Assembly: GCA_022844345.1 (NCBI GenBank)
Contig: JALHLU010000002.1
Span: 289,028-353,027, forward strand
From: Hyphomonadaceae bacterium
Lineage (GTDB): Bacteria; Pseudomonadota; Alphaproteobacteria; Caulobacterales; Hyphomonadaceae
Reading direction: 5' to 3'
Length of the DNA stretch: 64,000 bases
Position numbers and translations under genes: made by a program. The notes beneath the pieces are model-generated. The model was not told where the DNA came from, made no database searches, and saw only the letters and a list, made by a program, of their open reading frames with translations. Positions 8,733 to 18,080 of the stretch are shown here, piece by piece; position 1 is the first letter of the stretch, and each line of letters starts with the position of its first letter.

Positions 8733-8748
8733 GAGGTTAGAACGACAA

Positions 8749-8773
8749 CGGCCGGCGAGAGTATCGCCGGCCG
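8749..8773. terminator. Strong hairpin between convergent genes
   Basis: CGGCCGGCGA and TCGCCGGCCG form a perfect 10-bp stem with a 5-base loop, between the 3' ends of the HTH gene and the EF-hand gene. No T-run follows on either strand, so it may act as a transcript-stabilising or bidirectional stop element rather than a classical intrinsic terminator. Confidence 0.6.
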
Positions 8774-8798
8774 CCGTCAACTTGCGGGAGGAAATTGG

Positions 8799-9104
8799 CT
8801 ACTGGGCGCCGCCGGGAGGACCCATCCGGAGAGCGAGGAACTGTTCCTTGGTGATGAAGCCGTCGCCATCGGCGTCGACGCGGGAGGACCACATCTGATC
8901 GGCCATCGGCTTGGCGCGCTCTGGCAGGATCGAGCTCCACTCCGCCTTGTCGAGCTTGCCGTCCTTGTTGACGTCGGCCGTGACAAAGCGGGCTTCACGC
9001 TGTTCGGGGGTCATCTGCATGCCGCCGCCGGGCGGTTGGGCGAAGGCCGGGGCAGCAACAAGCGCGGCTAGCGCGGCGCCAGCAAGAATTTTCCTGATCG
9101 TCAT
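8799..9104 (-). CDS. EF-hand calcium-binding exported protein
   Basis: 101 residues with a cleavable signal peptide ending near AFA-QPP (residue 22). Two EF-hand loops follow: residues 44-55 (DVNKDGKLDKAE, canonical) and residues 77-88 (DADGDGFITKEQ). The second has Gln instead of Glu/Asp at loop position 12, which should weaken its calcium binding. It is a periplasmic calcium-binding or buffering protein of unknown partner. It diverges from mutB across about 250 bp. Confidence 0.85.
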   Translation of the reverse strand: MTIRKILAGAALAALVAAPAFAQPPGGGMQMTPEQREARFVTADVNKDGKLDKAEWSSILPERAKPMADQMWSSRVDADGDGFITKEQFLALRMGPPGGAQ

Positions 9105-9269
9105 CGGGTCTCAGTCTCCTATGCCCCATCAGCGAGGCGGGTGGTCCCCCTGATCGCCCCGGGAAGGAGCGATCTCAAGCTTCAACGACAGCTATAACTG
9201 CATCCGTCGCGGTTTGGGCGGGCGTTACAAACGATTACAAATACCGGGATGAACGGGGCATGAGCGCCG

Positions 9270-9285
9270 CTTCGCACGTGCGAAG
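9270..9285. promoter_or_regulatory. 16-bp perfect palindrome upstream of mutB (candidate operator)
   Basis: CTTCGCACGTGCGAAG reads identically on both strands. It lies 67 bp before the mutB ATG, in the divergent gap between the EF-hand gene and mutB, where an operator would be expected. The regulator is unknown. It does not match the TTTGCAAA repeat known for PccR. Confidence 0.5.
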
Positions 9286-9352
9286 GCTTCATGACGGCGA
9301 TGGAGGGTGCTAGGAAACCCGTCTTCGAATCCGTGTGCCGGAGCGCCCGTAG

Positions 9353-11548
<2,196 letters not shown>

Positions 11549-11575
11549 ATCGGTTCTGTCCAGCGGCGTCTTTAT

Positions 11576-11704
11576 CCTTGTCCTGCTCATGCTGACGAAA
11601 GTCAGCATCCAGGAACGGTTGCTCGGCGTTTGCGGGCCGAAAACTTCAAGGGTGAACAAGGTTTGAGGCTCGCCCTAGATCCTGACTTGCGTCAGGATGA
11701 GCGG
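11576..11704. repeat. BIME-like paired hairpin element, family B, copy 1
   Basis: Two inverted hairpin units flank a variable middle. The left unit has ATGCTGAC-GAAA-GTCAGCAT followed by CCAGGAACGG. The right unit has ATCCTGAC-TTGC-GTCAGGAT followed by GAGCGG. It closely matches the element at 19873-20001. It fills most of the 325-bp gap between mutB and the next gene; I see no gene in this gap. Confidence 0.8.
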
Positions 11705-11873
11705 AGCAAGTCGGATGCTTTCACCCAAGCAGACGTCAACCCAGGCGCCAAGGCCGTTCATCCCGCATTCATCCGCTATGGCCTTACCCATCCTCGGCAT
11801 CCTGGGTGCTGGCGCGGGGCGCAAATCCCGCTAATCTGCGCATACAGAGTTCCGCCTTGGGGAGAGAACCGCC

Positions 11874-12353
11874 ATGAAACGCATGATCGCTGTCCTGTCG
11901 CTTGGCCTTGTGATGGCCGCCTGTTCCAGCGGGCCGACCCGCTATATCCCGGCGCTCGACGGTGACGACATGGGATATCGCGAACAGCGCATCGAGGAGC
12001 AGCGCTATCGGGTTTCCTTCCGCGCCAATCCGGACCTGAAGGCGGCCGATGCCGAGGACATGGCGCTGCGCCGCGCGGCAGAGCTGACGATCCAGAATGG
12101 CTATCAGTGGTTCCAGGTCGTCTCGCGCATGACAGACGTTGCCGGCGGCAGCCGCTCGGGCGGCGGACCGACGATCGGCATTGGCGGCGGCACAGGATCG
12201 TATGGATCGAGCCTTGGCGTCGGGCTGGGCTTCAACCTGGGCGGAGACTCGCGGCAGTTCGAGTCGACGCTGGAGATCCTGATGGGCCGCGGCGCCAAGC
12301 CGGCCGATCCGTCGGCCTATGACGCCTATTCGGTGCTGAGCCGCTTCCAGTAG
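11874..12353 (+). CDS. CC0125/CC1285-family lipoprotein
   Basis: 159 residues beginning with a lipoprotein signal (LSLGLVMAACSSG, lipid-attached Cys17). It continues with DGDDMGYREQRIEEQRYRV and NPDLKAADAEDMALRRAAEL, then a Gly/Ser-rich stretch near 97-125. The pattern matches the CC0125/CC1285 lipoprotein family seen in Caulobacter relatives, a periplasmic or outer-membrane protein of unknown role. The RBS GGGGAGAG lies just upstream. Confidence 0.85.
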   Translation: MKRMIAVLSLGLVMAACSSGPTRYIPALDGDDMGYREQRIEEQRYRVSFRANPDLKAADAEDMALRRAAELTIQNGYQWFQVVSRMTDVAGGSRSGGGPTIGIGGGTGSYGSSLGVGLGFNLGGDSRQFESTLEILMGRGAKPADPSAYDAYSVLSRFQ

Positions 12354-12386
12354 CGCATTGCCAAGTCCTGTGCGGGGATAGACGGG

Positions 12387-13349
12387 ATGGCGATGGTTCT
12401 TCCCGCGCTGACGCTTATCTATGCGGGCGTCAGTTTGCTGAGCCTTGTTGCCCGGCGTGCGTGGCCCATTGAACTCCTGCAGCATTTTCGTCCGCAGATG
12501 ATCGTGGCCGGTGGCGTGGGTGCGCTTGGGTGCCTGTGGCTTGAGCCGGCGTGGGGATGGGCGGCGATTGCGCTGGGGTTCGCACTGGTCAACATGGCCG
12601 CCCTGCCCTCGCCGCGCTTTATCCAGCCGGATGTGAGCCTTGCCGGGCAGCCGGGGCTCACCATCGTGTGGGCCAATGTGTGGACGAAGCAAGCGCCGCT
12701 GACCGCCACGCTCGACTGGGCGAAGGCGCAGGGCGCGGATGTGATCCTGATCGGAGAGTATCCGCGTGGGATGTCGCCGGAGGATGCGCTGGCGGGGGAC
12801 TATCCGCATCGCATTGCAGGGCCGCCGCAGCCGGCAGCCCAGTTGATGTCGACGCGGGTGGCGGCGTTCTCGCGTGTGCCCATCAGCGAGGCAGTGGTGC
12901 ATGCCGGGCCGGGGCCGAACGAGCGATCGTTCGTGACGTTCAGTGTTGCACTGGGTGATGAAGCGCTGAGCTTGGTTGCGGTACACCCTGTGCCGCCTTC
13001 GACGGCGAAGCTGACGGGGGAGCGCGACCGGCAGATTGCGCAGCTGCGGCCTCTGGCGCGCGAGCCGTTCGTGATCGCGGGCGATTTCAACGCGACGCCG
13101 TGGACGCCGGCATTCGCGGAGATGCCGGGGCGGCGGATCGGGGCGTATCTGTTTGCGCCGACCTGGTTGAGCAAGCTGCCCCTGCTGGGCCTGCCGATTG
13201 ACCATCTGATGGGATCGGACGGGCTGAGGGTTAGCCGGTATGAGGTGGGGCCTGCGCTGGGTTCGGATCATCGCGCGGTGTTGGCGCGGGTGCATTTTCC
13301 GCGTGGGGCGGTGAACGTGGAGACAGACCCCCACCTGTCCGCCCCCTAA
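12387..13349 (+). CDS. Endonuclease/exonuclease/phosphatase (EEP) family protein, membrane-anchored
   Basis: 320 residues. Two hydrophobic N-terminal segments (about 2-22 and 37-65) precede an EEP domain: VWANVWTKQA, VILIGEYP (metal-binding Glu), VAVHPVPP, VIAGDFNATPW (DxN catalytic motif) and GSDHRAVLARV (SDH motif). It is related to EndA/sphingomyelinase-like phosphodiesterases, with the catalytic domain probably periplasmic. The last eight or so residues and the stop codon are encoded by the family A repeat at 13325-13445. The native C terminus was therefore replaced or extended by the repeat. Confidence 0.85.
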   Translation: MAMVLPALTLIYAGVSLLSLVARRAWPIELLQHFRPQMIVAGGVGALGCLWLEPAWGWAAIALGFALVNMAALPSPRFIQPDVSLAGQPGLTIVWANVWTKQAPLTATLDWAKAQGADVILIGEYPRGMSPEDALAGDYPHRIAGPPQPAAQLMSTRVAAFSRVPISEAVVHAGPGPNERSFVTFSVALGDEALSLVAVHPVPPSTAKLTGERDRQIAQLRPLAREPFVIAGDFNATPWTPAFAEMPGRRIGAYLFAPTWLSKLPLLGLPIDHLMGSDGLRVSRYEVGPALGSDHRAVLARVHFPRGAVNVETDPHLSAP

Positions 13350-13445
13350 ACGGGGCGGGACCCTGTAGAGCCAGCTTACCTAACTTTGAAGAGCGGTAGT
13401 ACCAGCAGGTTCCGCCCCGTTTAGGGGGCGGTCAGGTGGGGGTCT
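13325..13445. repeat. Paired inverted repeat, family A, complete element
   Basis: The left arm (13325-13362) and right arm (13408-13445) are inverted copies, 36 of 38 bases identical. Each arm has the flank AGACCCCCACCTGTC and a self-complementary core CCGCCCC-n-GGGGCGG. A 45-bp spacer separates them. It overlaps the 3' end of the EEP gene and provides its TAA. Related copies are at 18-57 and 33512-33634. Confidence 0.85.
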
Positions 13446-13486
13446 CTATCGACAGGCCGTGCTGTCGAGAGATCAACGAACCACAA

Positions 13487-14113
13487 TCAACCTTCAACCG
13501 CAGGCGCCGCCACCGGCGGAGGTCCGCCGCAAGGATGATCGGGGTCGCCTGATCCGGGGCCTGCGAGCATGTTGGCGAGCGCCTTGTCCATGTCTTCGGC
13601 GAAGGGCGGCGGGTATTCGACGCGGAACCTAGTCCACCACGGTCGGCCGCCGGCGGTGCAGATGAGGCGCGCCAACGGCGAGGCAGCGTTGTTGATGAAG
13701 TTGTTGCGCTCGGAGACGCCGCGGCCGGTGCTGTCCCATATCTGGTAGGTGGCCCATGTGTGTTCCGACATCAGGGCGTTGAAGCGGAGACGATCCGGCG
13801 CGTCGAGTTCAGCGCCGTTAAGGGCGTTGCTCCAGAACTCGGCCCTGCTGCGATCGGCGGCGAAGTAGAGGCGGATGCCCTGCCAGTGGGTCTGGGTTGC
13901 GTTGCTGTCGGCGCGTTGCAGCTGGATAGTGTTCTGTTGCACCTGTGTAGAGAGGTAGAACAACGAGGCCACGACGACGATCACGCCGACGATCTCGGCG
14001 ATGTGGGCGCCAGCCTGCAGGCGGATGAGCCACCTGCCCTTCGCCGATGTCTCGGACGGCGGGGCGGCTTCGGCGGCCGGAGCAGCGTCCGTGTTCGCAT
14101 CCATCCCCGGCAT
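13487..14113 (-). CDS. Uncharacterised membrane-anchored protein
   Basis: 208 residues from ATG 14113 (GAGGGA 9 bases upstream); the frame stays open further upstream as a shadow of meaB. After an Ala/Pro/Glu-rich cytoplasmic N terminus there is one membrane span at about 43-62 (IAEIVGVIVVVASLFYLSTQ). A soluble alpha-helical domain follows, with QHTHWQG-like and EHTWATYQIWDSTGRGVSER segments. Proteins of this layout occur widely in Hyphomonadaceae and marine Gammaproteobacteria without assigned function. It is divergent from meaB (69 bp). Confidence 0.7.
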   Translation of the reverse strand: MPGMDANTDAAPAAEAAPPSETSAKGRWLIRLQAGAHIAEIVGVIVVVASLFYLSTQVQQNTIQLQRADSNATQTHWQGIRLYFAADRSRAEFWSNALNGAELDAPDRLRFNALMSEHTWATYQIWDSTGRGVSERNNFINNAASPLARLICTAGGRPWWTRFRVEYPPPFAEDMDKALANMLAGPGSGDPDHPCGGPPPVAAPAVEG

Positions 14114-14182
14114 CCTTGAGTCCCTCTGCCCCGCAGCGTAGGACACGACACAGGACATCACCAGCCCACAGCCGGATTCGCC

Positions 14183-15136
14183 TTGAAGCCTGATCTTTCC
14201 ACCCGCGCCGGGCTTGGCCGCGCCATTACGCTCGTGGAGTCGCGTCGGGCGGACCATCAGGCGCTGGCGCGCGAGATGTTGCGCGGGATCATGCCGCTGA
14301 CGGGCAAGGCGCAGCGCATTGGCATCACCGGTGTGCCCGGCGTGGGCAAGTCGACCTTCATCGAGAGTTTCGGGACGCTGCTGACGGGGATGGGGCACAG
14401 GGTGGCTGTGCTGGCGGTGGACCCGACCTCGCGGCGGTCCGGCGGGTCGATCCTGGGCGACAAGACGCGGATGGCGAAGCTGGCGGCGGACGAACGCGCG
14501 TTTATCCGCCCCTCTCCGGCCGGGGAGACGCTGGGCGGGGTGTCGCGCAAGACGCGGGAGACGATGCTGCTGTGCGAGGCGGCGGGGTACGACATCGTGC
14601 TGGTGGAGACGGTGGGCGTCGGGCAGTCGGAGACGGTGGTCGCCGACATGGTGGATTTCTTCCTGGTGCTGATGCTGCCCAATGCCGGCGACGAGTTGCA
14701 GGGCATCAAGAAGGGCGTGCTGGAGGTGGCCGACCTGATCGCCGTCAACAAGGCCGACATCGACGAGATGGCCGCCAAGCGGGCGGCGCGCGCCTACGAG
14801 ATCGCGCTCCACATCATGGAGCAGGCCGATCCTGACTGGGCCCCGCCGGTGCACACGATTTCGGGGTTTTCGGGAATGGGATTGCCGGAGCTGTGGGCGG
14901 CGATCGCGCTGCACCGGAAGAAGACCACGGATTCAGGCTCGCGGGCCGGGCGGCGGGCGGGACAGCAGGTGCGCTGGCTGGAGGCCTTGATCCAGGATGG
15001 GCTGGCGGAGGGATTTGCCGCGCATCCTTCGGTCGCAGGGCGGTTTGCGGAAGTTCGACGCGCGGTGTCCGAAGCAAAAATCCCGGCATCTACAGCGGCC
15101 GACGAGCTGCTTGGCCTTTTCTTCAAGCAATCCTGA
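14183..15136 (+). CDS. meaB: Methylmalonyl-CoA mutase-associated GTPase MeaB
   Basis: A 317-residue G3E-family GTPase that loads and protects the adenosylcobalamin of methylmalonyl-CoA mutase. It shows the P-loop GVPGVGKS at 50-57, AVDPTSRRSGGSILGDKTRM after it, VLVETVGVGQSE (Walker B/switch), and NKAD as the guanine-specificity motif. The start is TTG at 14183; no ATG lies in range upstream. It belongs functionally with mutA and mutB although about 2.6 kb of other genes separate it from mutB. Confidence 0.95.
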   Translation: MKPDLSTRAGLGRAITLVESRRADHQALAREMLRGIMPLTGKAQRIGITGVPGVGKSTFIESFGTLLTGMGHRVAVLAVDPTSRRSGGSILGDKTRMAKLAADERAFIRPSPAGETLGGVSRKTRETMLLCEAAGYDIVLVETVGVGQSETVVADMVDFFLVLMLPNAGDELQGIKKGVLEVADLIAVNKADIDEMAAKRAARAYEIALHIMEQADPDWAPPVHTISGFSGMGLPELWAAIALHRKKTTDSGSRAGRRAGQQVRWLEALIQDGLAEGFAAHPSVAGRFAEVRRAVSEAKIPASTAADELLGLFFKQS

Positions 15137-15218
15137 TCGAGCTGTAATGCCGTTGTGCGATTGCCCCTGCGTGGGGCTCAGGTAGATGTAGCAAGCTGGA
15201 TTCGGGAGCTGCAGGCCA

Positions 15219-16445
15219 ATGAATGGCCCATTTCTGCGCGGGTTGGTGCGCCTGGGAGCGGTTTGCGCCGCCTGGGCCGGCCTTGCCTTGCCCGCCCTCG
15301 CCGACAACTCCGGCAAGCCCATGACTTTCGAATGGGGCGCCACCTATGGCGACATTCCCGCGATCTTCGCCGATGGGGAGTTTACGCCGGAAACGCCAGC
15401 CGCGCTGCGCAGCTTCCTGGCGCGCAACGTCACCCCCACCCGCGACCGGGTCATCTATTTCAACTCGCTGGGGGGCGACCTTGGCGCGGGAATGGAAGTC
15501 GGCAAGATCATCCGCCGGGCGGAGCTGAACACGGGCGTTGCGCGCAACACGCGCGATCCGGGCCAGGCCAACACCATCGACCTCGACCACAACAGCCGCG
15601 TCTATCCCGGGCATTGCGTTTCGGCCTGCTCGCTCGCCTTCCTGGGCGGGATCAAGCGCGAGGTGAAGCCAGGGTCGATCTACGCGGTGCACCAGGTGAG
15701 CATGAACTGCGTCGACAAGGACAAGGCGCTGGCGCGCTATCCGTGGATCGAACTCCCGAACGTGAACTATTGCCCCGACCTCGACGAGGCGCTGACCATG
15801 ATGCAGGTCGCCAACGGCGTGGTTGTGGAATACGTGCGGTCGATGGGAGTCGATCCGATCTTCCTCGCCGAAATGTCGAAGGCGGAGCCGGACAAGATCA
15901 ACACGCTGCCGGAAGACAAGCTGCGCGAATATCGCATCACGTTCGAGTACCGGACCGAGGCCTGGGAATACAAGACGGACAATCAGGGCCAGCTGTTCCT
16001 GCAATACCTGCAGGGCGACCAGTGGCGGACGGACAAGGTCGAAATCTATTGCGACCGTACGGGAGCGCCGCGGCTGTTCCTGTGGCTGGTGCATGACGTG
16101 AACCGCTCGACCGGGCCGATCGATGGCGCCCGCATTGTCGAGCTTGCCAATGCGGGGCTGTCGGCCGCCTGGCAGCTCGACGCGCAGATGCCGGACGGAT
16201 TTGCGGACGTGCGCCATATCGCGCTGCAGCCCTACGAGATCATCAATCCGCCGCGGCTGACCGAACGCGGCAATGTTGCGCTGACGGTGGACCTGTCGCC
16301 GCGCTTTCTCGACGTGATGAGCGGAGCGACGCGTTTCCAGATCATCACGACGGAGCCGGACACCAACGGCCGCGACGGTTTCAGCCTGATCACGATCAAC
16401 CTCGATCGCGACAAGCTTTCGGGCATTGTCCGCTTCTGCAGGTAG
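15219..16445 (+). CDS. Exported ClpP/crotonase-fold-like protein (COG3904-like)
   Basis: 408 residues with a signal peptide (cleavage near ALA-DNS, residue 29). Residues 30-210 resemble predicted periplasmic Clp-protease-like proteins: VIYFNSLGGDLGAGMEVGKI, then HCVSACSLAFLGGIKREV and a strand IYAVHQVSM. The CVSACS serine is in the position of a ClpP-type nucleophile. The C-terminal half is novel to me and ends in a Cys. Four or more cysteines suggest disulfides. No partner is evident; it may be an uncharacterised periplasmic serine hydrolase or an inactive fold relative. Confidence 0.75.
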   Translation: MNGPFLRGLVRLGAVCAAWAGLALPALADNSGKPMTFEWGATYGDIPAIFADGEFTPETPAALRSFLARNVTPTRDRVIYFNSLGGDLGAGMEVGKIIRRAELNTGVARNTRDPGQANTIDLDHNSRVYPGHCVSACSLAFLGGIKREVKPGSIYAVHQVSMNCVDKDKALARYPWIELPNVNYCPDLDEALTMMQVANGVVVEYVRSMGVDPIFLAEMSKAEPDKINTLPEDKLREYRITFEYRTEAWEYKTDNQGQLFLQYLQGDQWRTDKVEIYCDRTGAPRLFLWLVHDVNRSTGPIDGARIVELANAGLSAAWQLDAQMPDGFADVRHIALQPYEIINPPRLTERGNVALTVDLSPRFLDVMSGATRFQIITTEPDTNGRDGFSLITINLDRDKLSGIVRFCR

Positions 16446-16454
16446 GGGCGTTTC

Positions 16455-16856
16455 ATGGGCGAGGCGATGCGCTGGCGGCAGGGCGGATGCCATTGCGGGG
16501 CGGTGCGCTTCGAGGTGGAAACGCCTGAGACGGTCGAGGTGGAAGACTGCAATTGCAGCATGTGCGCGCGTACAGGCTTCCTGCACATCATCGTCCCGAA
16601 GGCCCGCTTCAGGCTGCTGGCGGGGGCCGACAAGCTGGCGACCTACACGTTCAACACGGGCGTGGCGCAGCACCTGTTCTGCAGCGTGTGCGGCGTGAAG
16701 GCGTTTTATGTGCCGCGATCCAACCCGGACGGATACAGCGTGAACCTGCGCTGCCTGGATGATCCGCGTGATTTTGCCGAGGTGCGGATTGTGACCTTTG
16801 ACGGGCGTGGGGATTGGGAGGGGCAGGCCCAGGCTTTGGCCTGGAAATCGAAGTGA
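16455..16856 (+). CDS. GFA / CENP-V family zinc protein
   Basis: 133 residues with the GFA zinc ligands: GGCHCGAVRFEVE near 9-20, then NCSMCARTGFLH near 38, and HLFCSVCGVKAFYVPRSNP near 75-93. These Cys pairs bind structural and catalytic zinc. The family is named after glutathione-dependent formaldehyde-activating enzyme, but most members have no proven activity. It starts 10 bp after the ClpP-like gene, so it is probably co-transcribed. Confidence 0.9.
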   Translation: MGEAMRWRQGGCHCGAVRFEVETPETVEVEDCNCSMCARTGFLHIIVPKARFRLLAGADKLATYTFNTGVAQHLFCSVCGVKAFYVPRSNPDGYSVNLRCLDDPRDFAEVRIVTFDGRGDWEGQAQALAWKSK

Positions 16857-16887
16857 TTTTTGGGAGTAGCATGAGCCTCCGTCCCGC

Positions 16888-17030
16888 CCTCGTGGTTCGA
16901 CGGACGTAACGCCATGCTGGGCATGGCGCTACTGCTCACCATGAGGGCTCTCACTGATGCCTGCTGAGGACCCTCATGGTGAGCAGCGGCGATGTGCGAA
17001 GCACATCGACGCGGCCGTCGAACCACGAGG
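16888..17030. repeat. Nested inverted repeat element, family C
   Basis: The outer arms CCTCGTGGTTCGACGG (16888-16903) and CCGTCGAACCACGAGG (17015-17030) are perfect inverted copies. An inner pair CTGCTCACCATGAGGG (16932-16947) and CCCTCATGGTGAGCAG (16971-16986) is also perfect. Two small hairpins fill the space: CGCCATG/CATGGCG and CGATGTGC/GCACATCG. It occupies the gap between two convergent genes. CCTCATGGTGAG / CGAACCACGAGG sequences are known as common alphaproteobacterial intergenic repeats. Confidence 0.8.
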
Positions 17031-17049
17031 GGCCGGGCTTACGGGCTGA

Positions 17050-17826
17050 TCAGCTGCCCTGCTCCTCCGGCACGCGTTCAACCGCGGCGGGTTGAAGCAA
17101 CTGCTTCGCCTGCGAAACCCATTTCTCGCGTTCGATGCGGCCTTTGAAAGAGATAGCGGAATTGACCCAGTCCATGTTGGCCTGAGTCCATGACGCGATC
17201 TGGTCGTAGTGCCAGATGCCGAGGCTGTTGAGCTTCTGTTCCAGCTTCGGGCCGATGCCGGAGATATGCTTGAGGTCGTCGCTGTGCCCCCCGCGTGGGG
17301 CATCGAACAAAGTTGGTTGTTCACCTTCGGGGAGGCGCGCTGGCGGCGCCTCGGCCAGGTCGGAGGCGCCTGGACGTGATCCGAAGCGGGCGAACTCTTC
17401 CTCGAGATAGCGGACGCGGCCGTCGAGATAGGTGTTGCGCCAGCGCAGGCGCTGGGCCTCGCCTGCGCGGGCCTCGGCGGCGAGGAGCTGGGCGCTGGAT
17501 GTTTCAACTTCGGTGAGTTTCGCTTCGAGAAAGCGAACGCGCGTTTCGAGGTGGCGGCGATGCCAGGCCAGCGAACCTTCGATGAGCGGCAGGGTTTCGT
17601 CGCCGGGTCGGGCAATGCCGGAACGGGTGCGCAGGTCTTCGACTTCGGCGGTGGCTTTCTCGAGCGCGGCCTCGAGCGTCGCGGCGCGCTGGCGGGCTTC
17701 CGCCACGTCCGTAACGGCGGGCGGGACGGGCGGGGGCGGCTTTTTAGATTCAACATATCGATAGCCGAACCACCCGGCAGCGGCGCCAGCCGCCAGCCCG
17801 AGGACAAGCCAGATGAGGATTTCCAT
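17050..17826 (-). CDS. Membrane-anchored coiled-coil protein with C-terminal HhH domain
   Basis: 258 residues. One membrane span at about 4-22, a proline linker (PPPPVPP), and a long coiled coil from about 40 to 145 rich in Glu/Ala/Arg heptads. A variable linker leads to a helix-hairpin-helix domain near 183-243 (DDLKHISGIGPKLEQKLNSL, then FKGRIEREKWVSQAKQL). The same HhH is found at the end of alphaproteobacterial NuoE and in predicted 5' nuclease-like flap proteins. It could tether DNA or a complex to the inner membrane; function is unassigned. Confidence 0.75.
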   Translation of the reverse strand: MEILIWLVLGLAAGAAAGWFGYRYVESKKPPPPVPPAVTDVAEARQRAATLEAALEKATAEVEDLRTRSGIARPGDETLPLIEGSLAWHRRHLETRVRFLEAKLTEVETSSAQLLAAEARAGEAQRLRWRNTYLDGRVRYLEEEFARFGSRPGASDLAEAPPARLPEGEQPTLFDAPRGGHSDDLKHISGIGPKLEQKLNSLGIWHYDQIASWTQANMDWVNSAISFKGRIEREKWVSQAKQLLQPAAVERVPEEQGS

Positions 17827-17961
17827 AAGCGCCTGCTCCGCTCGGAAGCGTGGTCTGATTGATTTAACGGGTCCGACCCGGCCGCGCCGCCGACTGGCGC
17901 ATCCGGTCCCGGTACAAATCCTACAGCAGCCAGCACGTCTGGCGAGAAAAATCGCTATGGT

Positions 17962-18060
17962 TTATCGCCGTTTACGCTGGCGCCGCAGCGCTTTCAGGTA
18001 TGCGGCCATTTGCGAGGTATCGATTTTCAAACCGGTTGCGAACCAGTAGAGGTGCGCCAT
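17962..18060 (-). CDS. Possible 32-residue small protein
   Basis: A short ORF reading MAHLYWFATGLKIDTSQMAA then a very basic tail ending KRR. AAAGGAG lies immediately upstream, but only two bases before the ATG, which is unusually tight. It sits in the 250-bp gap upstream of the TrmH gene on the opposite strand. The aromatic start and basic end look protein-like; there is no homology evidence. Confidence 0.25.
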   Translation of the reverse strand: MAHLYWFATGLKIDTSQMAAYLKALRRQRKRR

Positions 18061-18080
18061 CACTCCTTTCAGGCGGCCGC

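Noticed and set aside
14114-14914. Upstream extension of the minus-strand frame that contains the 13487 gene
   Set aside because: The added 267 residues are antisense to meaB and not protein-like; the start at 14113 has a ribosome-binding site.
15123-16673. 516-residue minus-strand open frame
   Set aside because: It covers the ClpP-like and GFA genes antisense and is Arg/His-rich shadow sequence without family motifs.
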